The notes under the pieces were generated by a model, which was not told the DNA's origin, made no database searches, and saw only the letters and a program-made list of their open reading frames with translations. DNA of 64,000 nucleotides from Stachybotrys elegans (lineage: Eukaryota > Ascomycota > Sordariomycetes > Hypocreales > Stachybotryaceae): the NCBI GenBank assembly GCA_020746835.1, contig JAGPNK010000003.1, positions 1,364,001-1,428,000 on the forward strand, read 5' to 3'. Positions 52,981 to 64,000 of the stretch are shown here, piece after piece. Each line of letters opens with the position of its first letter. The first letter of the stretch is position 1. A program made the translations under genes and the position numbers.

Positions 52981-54642
52981 ATGGTGGGCAGTACCACGGC
53001 TGCCAATGGCGGCGCGTCTCATCAATACGGTCAGTACAACCCTTGCCCATCCTGACCGCTCATATTGTGTCAACATATCCTTCGCAATCGCAAACATCGC
53101 ATGCACAGCTCTTAGACAAGACGGATGACTGAATACGTGCAAGAAAGAACGCAATCACAGCCTGAGAATCCATTCTCTGAGCTGATACCTGATCAGCAAA
53201 TTGCCATTATCCCGGAGTTTACTCTTGAGTCGGGCGCTACCCTGTACAATGTCCCTGTCGCATACACAGTCAGGGGCAAGCTCTCGCCCAACGGTGACAA
53301 TGCCATGGTCATCTGTCACGCACTCACTGGCAGTGCCGACGTCAGCGACTGGTGGGGACCGTTGCTCGGTGGTCCTGGTCGAGTTTTTGACACCTCGCGG
53401 TTCTTTATTGTTTGCATGAATAGCTTGGGTAGCCCGTATGGCACCGCAAGCCCTGTAACAGCAAAGGACGGCGACCGAGACAAGGGCTGCTACGGGCCAG
53501 AATTTCCTCTGACAACCATTCGGGACGATGTGAGGTGAGTAATGGCACCTGATGTTACTGATGGTCTCCCTCAGGCGCTGACTCATGTTCAACCAAGACT
53601 TCACAGGCTGCTGCTGGATGACCTGGGTGTGAAGCAGATTGCTGCCGTTATCGGCGGCTCGCTTGGAGGCATGTTTGTTCTCGAATGGGCATACCTCGGA
53701 AAGGAATACATTCGGTGCATTGTCCCCATTGCGACATGCAGCAGGCATAGCGCATGGGGAATCAGTTGGGGCGAAGCACAGCGTCAGAGCATCTACGCCG
53801 ACCCCAAGTACGACGATGGCTACTACACCTTTGATGACCCGCCTTCCACCGGACTGGGCGCTGCACGCATGTCGGCTCTGCTGACCTACCGAAGCCGCAA
53901 CTCTTTCGAGACGCGGTTTGGTCGTAATATCCCTGATCCCACAAAGGTGCAGACCATCCAAGAACGCCCACGTCCCTCGACACCGCTGGAGGCACATTTC
54001 CGCATTCACAATGACGGGCACAACGTCAAGCGTGCGCTACTTTCACGCCAGAACAGCAAGGGCAGCGATGCGGCGACACCTGGCACCGAAGAGCCGTCGA
54101 CGACACAGCCATCGGAATCCCTTGACCCTCAGTTCCATGGCCCACAGAAGGGTGGCCTCACCGGTGGAGAAGTTATTCCCACAACCACCTACTTTTCCGC
54201 CCAATCCTACCTTCGCTACCAAGGTAACAAGTTCGTCAAACGGTTTGACAGCAACTGTTACATCGCCATGACGCGGAAGCTCGACACCCATGACGTGTCG
54301 CGAGGGCGGGCCGCCTCGATTGAGGAGGCGCTTGCCATGATTGAGCAGCCCACATTGGTGCTGGGCATCGAGAGCGATGGGCTGTTCACCTTCGCGGAGC
54401 AGGAGGAGCTAGCGCGCCACATCAAGCACGCCAAGCTGGAGAAGATTGACAGCCCAGAGGGTCACGACGCTTTCCTGCTGCAGTTTGAGCAAGTCAACAA
54501 CTACATTCTCGAGTTCCTCAAGGAGGTGCTGCCGGACATCATGAGCAAGAAGGGCGAGGCCATCGAGGAGGCATCGGTTGGAAAGCTCACCAAGTCCAGC
54601 ACCTTCGGTGAGGCAGAAGTTGAGGACATCACAGCTTGGTGA
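52981..54642 (+). CDS. MET2: homoserine O-acetyltransferase (Met2)
   Basis: Transfers acetyl from acetyl-CoA to homoserine in methionine and cysteine synthesis. Exons 52981-53033, 53121-53534 and 53607-54642 give 500 aa, within the family's usual range. The body starts RMTEYVQERTQSQPENPFSE, then FTLESGATLYNVPVAYTVRG, NAMVICHALTGSADVSDWWG and NSLGSPYGTASP. The nucleophile elbow GGSLGGMFVLEWA places Ser at about 174. YRSRNSFETRFGRN and the final DSPEGHDAFLLQFEQVN (His about 442) complete the alpha/beta-hydrolase triad. A fungal insert of about 60 Ser/Thr-rich residues (near 300-360) separates FRIHNDGHNVKR from YLRYQGNKFVKRFDSNCYI. The first exon uses donor GTACAA at 53034. The nearby GTCAGT at 53030 would put a stop in frame, so I rejected it. 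If splicing fails, ATG 53125 could serve as an internal start. Confidence 0.94.
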
Positions 54643-56099
54643 TTGAGGTTGGGAGTTGCAGGGCCGATTAGACCTCGTTTATAAACTGGATCTTTCCCAC
54701 TGCATCCAAAAGAGCCAATAACCGGGCAAGGGTGGTTTTTGCCTCCCCCGTCCCCGCCGCCATCTCTTCGACAGCGTTACCACAAACGCAGCGTGACAAG
54801 ACCAAATGTGAAGGGCGATTCGTAACTTGAGAACATAATTTTCCGATAGCGTCTTCCCATTCTACAAAGCAGTCACGACCTCTTCAATCAGCCACAAGAG
54901 CGAGAGTCGATGTGAAAATACAGTTAGTTAATTAATGGGGCCGACAGCGAGTTCCGGAGACTTCGGGTCTACATCCATCCTATAAATAGGGTGAGCTTCC
55001 GTGCGTAGCAAGGGTCGGGCCAGTCCCCAGCTTTTGGCAGGCTCGCTAATACATACCTGCAAGACATGCGACGGACGGCTTGCTCGCTTCCACTCCCTCA
55101 CGCTCGTGGTGCTATGATGGCGCATTCCCGGCGGGAGGCAATTTGCGGATGACGGAGTGGTGTTATCTTTCCCGGGCTCTTGGGTCTCTGGGTCCAACGC
55201 CCATGTCAAAGGATCACGATCCCAGATTGCCGCGTGCACTGAGAAAAGGAGAAGAGTGTGTGTGAGATATCAGAGAATGTGAACCTGGTTAGTGGCATCC
55301 ATGGTGAAACTCATTCATCTCCCCTATCTCGCTTTCATGTGCAATACCCAACCTGTTGTTGCCTGGTTTCCTGTAATGTCCTCATGCATGGCCAAATCCC
55401 CTCCTTATCTGCACATCCTCGTGAGCCTCCCGACCAAGTCGCTCCTTGTGCTCCGTATGCCTCCGTGGTATGCCAGCGGGCCCATGTGATCGATCCAGGC
55501 TAGCTGGCCCTTGTGCAGGTGCATGCATATATTTGTTTGGGAACCATGGCTCGTTTCCAATAGCCTCGCTTGGGAGATATCCGCTGGCCATCAAGAACAA
55601 GTGCCGTACTTAGCGAATCTTCCTTGCCCAGCCGCATAATCCGGGAAGTCGACCTTCAACTACGCGGTGTTCAAAGTTGTTCCTTGGAGTTTCTGGAAAT
55701 CCCCTCACGCTACGAGGGACTTTTGCTCTCCATGCCGCCCAGCCTGGCTTGTTGCTGGCTTATCTCTGCGTTTAGGGTAGTATGGGAGGAGGGTCTATTC
55801 CCATGTTCACGCTTCTGTTCACCTGATGACTGATGTGCCTTGTCTGAGGACATGGCTTATCGATGGAGGGCTGGCCCAATCCATGTCAAAAAATCCCAAA
55901 TCTCCAGTATTCCATGCCTAGCTCTCCAAAGCGCTTGGACGGGTTTACGGAACTTTGGGAATAGCTAAATCAAATGAACGATGGCTGAAGAGCGGTCACC
56001 ATTCTATCCTCAGGGTATATAAGGCAGTGTCCCTCGCCCCTATTTCTGTATTCAGTCACCACTCTGAGTAGCTCTAAAACTCCTGGGAACTCTGCAAAC
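54643..56099. other. MET2-subtilase intergenic region
   Basis: These 1.46 kb have no supportable gene. The proximal end is the subtilase promoter with a TATA box at 56016. Short open frames at 55080-55833 show no family features. Confidence 0.45.
56016..56023 (+). promoter_or_regulatory. TATA box of the subtilase gene
   Basis: TATATAAG lies 77 bp upstream of the ATG at 56100, a spacing consistent with transcription starting near the pyrimidine-rich stretch at 56040-56060. A clear TATA box suits a strongly regulated secreted enzyme. Confidence 0.6.
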
Positions 56100-59000
56100 A
56101 TGCAGATCACTCGCAGCATCGCTGCTCTCGGCCTGCTAGGCTTTAGCTTAGCAGCCTCCTCGCCCTCCTACTCCCGGCTTTCCGATCTATCAAGGAAACC
56201 TGAGACGCCTGCTGGTTCGGATAACAGCTTCATTGTAGAGATTGGCAAGGTGAGTTCCTCTACGATTAAACAACGATTACGGCCGGTTTCTGACAATGGG
56301 AAACAGGATGTCGACTTCGAGTCCGCCATCAAGGAAATTGAATCTCAAGGCGGTGTCAAGGTTTTGAAAAAAATCAAATCTTCCATCTTTTCTGGTGTAG
56401 CCATAGAGACTTACCACCAAAATACCGACTCTCTTGAACAGAGCCCCTCTGTCGTTCAGGCATGGCGCTCGCATCGTATCAAGCTGCTCCCCAACATGGA
56501 CGTCACGCAGTTCAGCGATGGCATTGAGGCGCACAACTACTCGGTACACGGTATGACCGGAGTCGACAAGGTGCATGCTGCTGGTATCCTTGGAAAGGGG
56601 GCCAAGGTTGCTGTTGTTGATACGGGTGTTGACTATAATCATCCTGCGGTAAGATTTTGCCTGTTGCTACTTGTTCTCGTATATCGACTGACACGGAGCA
56701 GCTTGGCGGAGGCTTTGGACCTGGCTATAAGATAGCCGGTGGCTGGGATTTCGTAGGAGATGAGTGTAAGTGCATACAGCCCTTTCTGCAACGCAAATAT
56801 GCTTACCTTGTGTTCTATAGCATGGCCAAACGGAGACAAGACCCCTGATGGTGACCCAATGGACCGGATGGGCCATGGAACTCATGTCACGGGTATCATT
56901 GCTGGCAAAAATGACTGGTAAGTGGAATATATTGGTCTCTCTCTCTCTGGGACCCATACAGGCAGGAGGTGTTTCTAACCTTCTGCATTAGGTACACTGG
57001 TGTCGCACCAGAAGCCGAGATTCTATCCTACAAAGTCTTTAACCTGGAAGTGAGTCAATTTTGATTGCATGAGACACCGTACTTTCCGTTCTAACCCCAA
57101 TCCCAGGATTACACAGACGAGATCACTCTGATAGAGGCATTTTTGAAAGCATTTGAGGATGGCGTACGTATTATTTCCTAGACTTGGCCTCGTGACCCCG
57201 CTGGAAACTCACTAGTATGGCTAGGCCGACATCATCACTTGCAGCGTTGGAGAAGACAACGGCTGGGCCAATGGCGCCTGGGCAACGTTGGCTTCTCGCC
57301 TTGTCGACGAAGGCGTCGTCGTCACCATTGCCGCGGGGAACTCTGGAGAACAAGGCCCGTTCCGAGCAAGTAGCGGGTCGAACGGAAGAAACGTCCTATC
57401 GGTAGCATCCGCAGACCCTTCCACACTCATCGCCATTCCGATCGTGGCCGCCTTTGCCAGCAGCGAGGGCGCAGAGACAACCAGGATTGCTTACCGACCA
57501 GGAAGCTATGTCTTTCCCCCCTCACTGAAGAGTCTGCCGGTCTACCCGATCAGCCTCAACGCATCGGTAGAAGACGATGCTTGCCTGCCACTCCCCGAGG
57601 ACACACCAGACCTTTCCGGGATGGTGGCGCTTGTGCGCATCTCTGAACACTGCTACGAATACGACCAAGTCGCGAATGTTTACCCCTTCAACCCTGCCGG
57701 TGTCATGTTCTACGTCAATGAGAAGGAGGGCTACTTTGATCCTTCTTCTTGGGAGGTAATCCCCACTGGAATGATCAGTTCAGAGGCTGGTGCTGCGATC
57801 GTCGAGACTATCGCAGGCGGTGGCAATGTGACTCTGGACTTTACCGAAATTGATGGGTACGTCAATATGCCTTACAGTGGTGGCGGTATCCCCAGCTTCT
57901 TTACTTCGTGGGGCGCAACGTTTGAGCTCGAGCTCAAGCCGGATGTCGCAGCGCCAGGCGCCGCCATCACCAGCACTTGGCCGACGTGGATGGGCTCATG
58001 GGCGACGCTAGGAGGTACATCCATGGCGACGCCGTATGTCGCGGGTGTAGCCGCGCTCTACATCAGCCAGCACGGAGGCCGGGCCGTGCATGGAAAGGGC
58101 TTCGCAAAGATGCTCCATGCCCGCATTGCGTCCAGTGGCGCCTCCCTGCCTTGGCCAGGCAACACGGCGGATGGAGGCGAGCACCTCGCTCCCACGGCGC
58201 AGGTCGGAACTGGACTCATCGACGCTCGCAAAGTTCTCAGTTATACAACGCAGCTTTCCTTTGAGCGATTTGAGCTCAACGACACTCATCATTTCTCGCG
58301 GTACCATGGTGTTGACATCACCAACAACGGCGACAAGGATGTTGTGTATACCTTCAGTGTACAGGACGCTGGTGCTTTTGACGCCTTCGAAACCGGCCCA
58401 GAGCCTTGGCTGCCTGTCATGAACTGGCTGCAGGGTCTCTTTATGTATAAGATGAAGCCCGAGGTCCGCTTCCCAGCGGGGACCTTCAGGGTGAAGCCGG
58501 GACAAACGCGCAAGGCAGAGCAAGTATCACCTTAGGGTGTTCGATGTTGAGCTGTGTTGCTAACTCATTTACAGGTTCATCTTCAAGATCCCAGAGTTGC
58601 CGGAGGGCCACAAAGGTGCAGACATGCCCATTGTAAGCGGCAAGATCATTGTGTCCGGAAGCAATGGAGAGCAGCTCTCAGTGCCGTACTTGGGTACGTT
58701 CTACAAGCATCTGTCATATCTGGCCCCATGTTGGCAGAAATGTGCTAACAATAACCCCTCTCCTATAGGCATGGTAGGAGATCTGAAGCGCGACATGCGT
58801 GATAGCCATGTGTTTTGGAAGGCTCTTGAGTATCCTCGCATCATCACGGGCAGTGTGGGCGAGATTCCCGACGTCTGGAAGAAGCCATAGTAAGTGGAGC
58901 TTCGCCCATTTGGCCATTTATACGGGAGCCTCACGACTGACTCCTTTTTTTAGCTGGAGCTTTGACTTGACAAGCCCGAGCCAGGACTACCCGGAGCTGC

Positions 59001-59501
59001 ACGCTGCATTTGTATTCGGATCAAGCCAATTGCGATGGGATGTACGTTGACCAAGTCGGGCTGCTCACGAGACCTTGGATTTGCTGACTCTGGTGCCAGA
59101 TCTATGAGCCTGGCTGGCGTGAACGCGATTGGCAGTACCCTCCCGTCGTCGGCGAAAACGGCTACATTGGATCCGTTGCCTACTGGCGTCGTTCTGGGCA
59201 AGGGGTGGATGTTCGCCCCGGTGACAATGAAGATGTGCTCCCTATGCCAGACCACGGTCTGAACCGCCAGTTCCTGCACGCTTACGTCTGGCTCGGCAAG
59301 TTGGCTAACGGAACCGATATTGCTCCCGGCAACTACACGTATGTACACCACATTCCGCGTACCCCGTGCTGGCGAATGATTACTGACTTGCCTAGGATGA
59401 GGGTCGCAGCTCTGCTGCCTTTCGGCAACCCACATGCGTCGGATAATTGGGATAAGGCCAATCTGCCAGAGGTCATGATTCTGCCCAAGAAGGCGCAGTA
59501 A
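56100..59501 (+). CDS. secreted subtilisin-like serine protease (S8) with PA-type insert and Fn3-like C-terminus
   Basis: Predicted extracellular endoprotease. Twelve exons were read: 56100-56249, 56307-56648, 56702-56765, 56821-56917, 56992-57049, 57107-57163, 57225-58519, 58575-58693, 58769-58889, 58954-59041, 59100-59338, 59396-59501. They give 911 aa. A signal peptide (MQITRSIAALGLLGFSLAAS) is followed by an inhibitor-like propeptide (FIVEIGK onward). The triad is Asp155 (AVVDTGVDYNHP), His204 (GHGTHVTG) and Ser522 (GGTSMATP), with oxyanion Asn295 (AAGNSGEQG). Between Asn and Ser lies a PA-like insert (about 340-470). The C-terminal third resembles the Fn3-like domain of large Vpr/C5a-type subtilases. 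Intron 7 (58520-58574) starts with GC: the exon ends GCAGA, then GCAAGT. The GT at 58524 gives the wrong phase. A long pathogen-type protease role is possible but unproven. Confidence 0.93.
58520..58574 (+). other. GC-AG intron in the subtilase gene
   Basis: The donor GCAAGT matches the known GC-AG donor consensus and the acceptor is ACAG. Using it, the reading frame continues as RKAEFIFKIPELPEG. The only nearby GT donor (58524) would shift the frame into unrelated sequence. Confidence 0.75.
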
Positions 59502-61893
59502 AGGCTGGGGATCCAAGTGCATGGTTTCTGTAGGGAATGACATGCAAGTGAATGCATGCTCGGGGGGATTGTGCTGGAAGGTATCATGACGAGGCAGCAC
59601 CGCTCGTAAAATGGAGGCCGGTTTCCTGTTCTCGACGAGGTAGTAACGACATGATGGTGATGAAAGAAAGACATGAGACAAAGTGGAAAAGATAAGAAGA
59701 ATGCATTGTGCAATAAGAATGAAACAACGAACCAGGTGCTCAGCTGGCCATCTGCGCAAATCCATGTCCATTTTAGAATGGCTATTAATATTTGGAAAGC
59801 GATCGACAAAGTCATGGAACAAGGTCCAGGTCGCACGCGCACCGACATCGAGCACGATTGGCCAGTTTTAGAGACAGACGTTGGTCGGCTTCAATCTAAC
59901 AATATCTGATTCGTGCGGCCCCATGTTGGTGACGGACAGCAACAACCAACGCATCTCGATGGCTATGAAAAGGGGCTTTGACACGAAATGACGCTCGGTG
60001 TGCAGGTGCCGTGGCTTATTTGGCTTAAGACTTAGCCGAGTCAGGAATTAGTGAAGAATATCTTTGCCGAGTCGGCCAAGCCACGTATCACTTTCAGCCC
60101 ATCTGGGATGTAGATTCCAAGGGAAAAAGCAAATCCATGGGCTCTGGAGGTAGAAAGAAAGAAAAAGAAAAAAAGAAAAGAAAAAGAGAAAAAAGAAAGC
60201 TAAAGCACATGCGCATGGGGCGGCTTTGCTTTGCCAATGTCCAGAGCACCCGGCATGTCAGCCCAGCCCTCTTGCCAGGCGATGTATCGAACGGACCGAT
60301 GGACGATTGGGCTGAAAAGAACTAATGGCCCGGGATATTCTGAAAGGCGCCAGGGGAAATGGAAGCTGGTGGATGGGATGGGATGGGGGCTGGATTTCCT
60401 TCTAGAATCCTGTCAGAAACGCCTGGCGCACGGGAAGCCGATGTTGACTGCCATCCCATCCGGCTGGGATGGTCCGAATACCATCTTGATTGGCCGTGGG
60501 CCAGATTGGCGGCACACCATGTTTGACCCAGTTGGGCCGGTCAGGTGCGCCAGCCAGGTGCGCCGGGTATGAGTACTCGATTCTCGTTGGTCCGGTGGAG
60601 GAGACCAGGGTATACGGCAGCAAGGAACCTCGGTCGCGTAATCGTGGGCCTGGTGGTCTGGGTCTGGCCCATTGTTTCGTTTTGTCTTGTCTGTCTCGCC
60701 ATGTCATGTCATGCTATGTGTCGTTGGATCCACGAGCGCACAGAGAGGCAGCCGAGGAGTCTGTGACGAGACAAGAACGCGGCATCCGATGCAAGGTCAG
60801 ATTCTGGTGCTGCACTTGAGTACGTGGCTTACCTTGGGTCGATGGGCGCAGGGGCAGGCACAGGGGAAGAGAAGGCTCGTCGAATATTCCATGACAAAGA
60901 ATGTGGATGCACAAGCCCATGAGTGGGTGGGCAGAGGTGGGCAAAGGTGGGTAAGGGCAATGGCGGCTTTCGGTTTGCGTGGGTGCTTGGCTTGCCTGCC
61001 TCACCTTACGGATTATGGTAGGAGGTCGGTACCTTGTGCCTCACCCGGATCAACTTACGTACAGATTAGGTAGGAGCACGGAGGTGCTGCCGCTTGCTAA
61101 CATCCGTTAAGTACCCTGGCGGTTCCTGCCTCGGCGCCCTCCTCCATTCCCCTTGGAAAGCAACGAGACGTCTGCCACTGTCTGCCACTTGGTCTGCCAT
61201 TTTGCGCTTCAGATCGGGCGCTCCAGATGCTGCCTTCCAACCCGCCGATCCGTCCTGTCTGCATATAGATTAGTACTACCCAAGGTACTTACTTACTTAC
61301 CTCTTACTTCTGGGAGGGGAGAGGGGAGGCAACTGAACCGAGCTATCTGTAGCGAACAGCTCGCTGGTTCCTCTTTCCCGCATTTCCTGTACCTGCCTTA
61401 CCTCTTGCCTTCCTCGCCTTATCTTCCTTTCCCCAGGATTTCCCTTCCTTTCCGTCCCTCTGCTTTCCATACTTCTGGAATTCCGACATTTTGCTCACTC
61501 CCTCTCTTGGCACTCCGACATTTTGCACCGCCCAGACTCCAATCAACTACTAATCCCATACCGCTTCCCCTCTTTCACTCCTCTCGGTTTCCATACCCTA
61601 CTTGGCTCCCACCAGTCACCCGTCGCCAGTCGTCAGTCACCGTTTGGGTTTTGTGTGCGTCCTTCGAGCTCGTCGGTTCACCGTCCTGCTGACGCGGAAC
61701 CAGGACCAAACAACCATACAGCTATGTTGATGTGCTGCCCAATATTACGCCTCTCCCTCTCTCTTGAAGAACTCGCAACCGTCGCCTCTCAATCACCCAT
61801 GTGTCTGTTCCCAATCATCAAACCTTGATCCGGACCGTGAACAGGCTGCTCGTGCCCCGGGTTGTCGGGCTTGGTGGCGATTGTCAAGGCGCT
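59502..61893. other. 2.4-kb region upstream of the phosphate permease gene
   Basis: No supportable gene is seen. The last 600 bp are C- and T-rich with CTTACTTACTTACC-type repeats (about 61286-61302), consistent with a long 5' leader. ACGTGG half-matches to the CACGTG phosphate-response site occur (for example near 60823), but I found no perfect copy here. Confidence 0.4.
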
Positions 61894-64000
61894 ATGCAGA
61901 TGAATCAAGAGCCCGGCACCATGGCTTCCTCGGTTAACGTCGACGAAATCTCTCCGCCGCAGCCCTCCACGCCTGGCCTTCGCGACCGTACCCATGGCGG
62001 CAACAAAGCTTTCCACAACTTCTTCAACGACTACTCTCATATAACAGATCCCAACCTACGACGACGACTTGCCCTCTCCGAGATCGACAAGGTGCCATTC
62101 GGGCTCTACCGTACGCTGATCCTCGCCTGCTGCAGCTACTGCCGGCTTCTTTATCCGCTGCTTGGACTAACACAACTCTAGATGTCCGAGCCGTCGCGGT
62201 GGCTGGTGTTGGCTTTTTCCTTGACTCATACGATATATTCTCAATCAACCTGATTACCACCCTCCTCGGTGTCGTCTTCTGGAGCGGCGAGGACTCTCGC
62301 GAGGGCTATGGAGGCAACAATGGTCATCTGCCAGACCCCGTAAGCCAAGCACTCAAAACCTCCACCAGCAGTGGCATTGTGGTTGGTATGATTCTATTCG
62401 GGTGGCTTGCCGAGTAAGCCTGTTCCAACGCAGTCCTCCCATCTATCGCTGTCTGCTGACCCCCTAGCCAGCGCCTTAGGACGTCGAAGGATGTATGGGG
62501 TCGAGCTCATTATCATCATTTTCAGTACTTTCAGCTGCGCCTTGGTTTCTGCTAGCCCGGCCATATCCGCAACCGGTCTACTCATATTTTGGAGAATTAT
62601 TATGGTAAGATAGGAGGTGCTTCTCAGCCACGACGCCAAAATTAAGACGTGTTATAGGGCATAGGTATCGGAGGGGATTACCCTCTCAGTTCCGTGATCA
62701 CTTCAGAGTGAGTACTGCCTTTCTACAGAGCAAGAGTGCCGGATTGACCAGGACAGATTCGCCCCAACTCGGTGGCGCGGAGGCATGATCGCAGCCGTAT
62801 TCTCCATGCAAGGCATGGGACAGCTACTCGCCGCCATTGTCGCACTTATCACTGCAGTGTGCTTCAAAGAATCTTATGTGAATGTGGCAAACGAGAGCAT
62901 GTGCGACGCCCAATGCCGTGCGGCAGCCGATCGATCATGGCGCATCATCGTGGGCATGGGTGCATTGCCAGCTTGCTTCGCACTGTACTATCGCATCACG
63001 ATACCCGAGACGCCCAGATACACTTTCGATGTGGCACACGATGTGGAAAAGGCAGACGCGGATATCAAGGCATACATTTCCAGCAAGTCGAATGGCGAAG
63101 GAGACGCAAACCAGCAGACGCAGACAAAGAAGATCGCGACCCCATCTCTCAGCATTCCAAAGGCGTCGTGGAATGATCTGTCAAATTATTTCAGGCAGTG
63201 GTCTAATCTCAAGGTCCTCATTGGGACAGCCATGTCCTGGTTCTTTCTGGTATGCGGTGTCCCACGACATGCCAGCAGAGCATAACGATCTGAGACTGAC
63301 ATTGCTCCTTTCTAGGATCTTGCATTCTACGGTATTGGTCTGAACAACACTATTGTACTTCACGCGATAGGATATGCAGACGGCGACAATCTGTTTGACA
63401 AGCTCTACAACCAGGCCGTGGGTATGATTATTCTCGCTTGTGCCGGCTCCCTTCCCGGGTATTGGACCGCTGTGCTTACAATCGACACCATTGGTCGGAA
63501 GCCGCTCCAAATAATTGGTTTTACGCTTCTTACTGTTATATTTTGTATACTTGGCTTCATGCTTCATCGCTTGAGCGAGAACGCATTGCTGGCACTATAC
63601 GTCTTTGCTCAGTTTCTTTTCAACGCTGGTCCGAACACAACGACATTCATTGTTCCTGGCGAATGCTTTCCCACACGCTACCGATCTACCGGGCACGGCA
63701 TTTCCGCGGCCACAGGAAAAATCGGAGCAATCGTCGCTCAGGCCATCAGCATTCCGTTATTGAGGCGTGGCTCCCCAGATGAATGCAGAGGGAACGAATG
63801 CACTCCTCATCTTAACCGCCTGCTTCAACTCTTCGCCCTCTTCATGTTGCTGGGCATCTTGGTGTCATTCCTCATTCCTGAAACAAAAGGAATCACGTTG
63901 GAGGAGCTCTCTGGGGAGCCCAGGACTAGCTACAACGCAGGTTGCAACGGAAGCATTCATCTTGATACGTCAAGAACGAAGAAATGGAATCCGTTTCATG
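61894..64000 (+). CDS. PHO84: high-affinity phosphate:H+ symporter (Pho84-type MFS), 3' truncated by the window
   Basis: Plasma-membrane phosphate uptake permease of the PHS family. Exons 61894-62110, 62182-62413, 62472-62604, 62658-62707, 62757-63249 and 63316 to beyond the edge give about 603 residues so far. Family blocks are VAGVGFFLDSYDIFSINLIT, GMILFGWLADALGRRRMYG, IGIGGDYPLSSVITSEFA, PTRWRGGMIAAVFSMQGMGQ, PETPRYTFDV before a cytosolic loop, SWFFLDLAFYGIGLNNTIVL, DTIGRKPLQIIGF, FNAGPNTTTFIVPGECFPTR, YRSTGHGISAATGKIGAIVA and FLIPETKGITLEELSGE. The tail is entering its final hydrophilic segment, so little is missing. ATGs at 61894, 61900 and 61921 are in frame. The last has the best context (CACCATGG) and may be the true start. 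Confidence 0.93.

Noticed and set aside
53030..53035. GTCAGT as the first MET2 intron donor
   Set aside because: It leaves phase 1, and the available acceptors then give an in-frame TGA; GTACAA at 53034 with the acceptor at 53120 keeps the frame.
1..64000. tRNA genes, rRNA, transposons, CRISPR
   Set aside because: B-box-like TTCGA matches all fall inside coding sequence without tRNA folds; no transposase, reverse transcriptase, long terminal repeat or spaced direct-repeat array was seen by eye. A dedicated scan was not possible.
1..64000. Secondary-metabolite cluster
   Set aside because: No polyketide synthase, NRPS, terpene cyclase, P450 or methyltransferase group is present; the lone Zn2Cys6 factor and egt1 do not make a cluster.

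Overview
This window looks like nuclear DNA of a filamentous ascomycete, most likely a Sordariomycete and possibly from the Hypocreales (inferred from gene content, not from any search). The genes have short introns with GTRAGT-like donors and YAG acceptors. Recognisable products are typical of these fungi: a Zn2Cys6 regulator, a fused ergothioneine synthase, a WSC wall sensor, a kelch membrane protein, a secreted subtilase and a Pho84-type permease. Exon structures were read by hand. For every spliced gene followed to its stop, the exon sum divides by three. 

Layout. 1.3-3.9 kb: Zn2Cys6 factor (+). 6.3-9.8 kb: Egt1 (+, 11 exons). 10.3-11.5 kb: eIF2B alpha/Gcn3 (+). 12.2-13.0 kb: NECAP-like coat protein (+). 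13.3-14.0 kb: unknown coiled-coil protein (-). 14.5-15.7 kb: PflX-like radical SAM protein (-). 16.0-17.5 kb: unknown conserved-looking protein (-). 20.6-23.5 kb: Phm7/CSC1 channel family protein (+). 24.6-27.2 kb: unknown multi-pass membrane protein (-). 28.0-31.2 kb: kelch/one-TM protein with an apparent frameshift (+). 31.5-33.5 kb: a decayed accessory patch with a rearranged secreted-protein relic and a duplicated small gene embedded in triplet and hexamer repeats. 34.4-35.5 kb: PI-PLC-like protein (-). 36.9-38.4 kb: WSC sensor (-). 38.4-44.8 kb: a 6.4-kb stretch without a supportable gene. 44.8-52.2 kb: THO2 (-). 53.0-54.6 kb: MET2 (+). 56.1-59.5 kb: subtilase (+). 61.9 kb to the edge: phosphate permease (+), cut by the window end. 

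The genes are mostly independent housekeeping, envelope and transport functions, not one pathway or a secondary-metabolite cluster. Egt1 (histidine and cysteine to ergothioneine) and MET2 (homoserine acetylation) both touch sulfur metabolism but lie 43 kb apart. MET2 and THO2 diverge from an 807-bp region that carries one perfect GCN4/CPC1 site and one CBF1-type box. 

The most unusual material is at 31.5-33.5 kb. There a minus-strand small gene is present as one long copy with an in-frame stop and one truncated copy, each preceded by the same kind of repeat tract. Next to it, a secreted-protein relic appears to have its two halves in opposite orientation. I did not find a clearly new multi-gene system. 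No tRNA, rRNA, transposase or CRISPR was seen.
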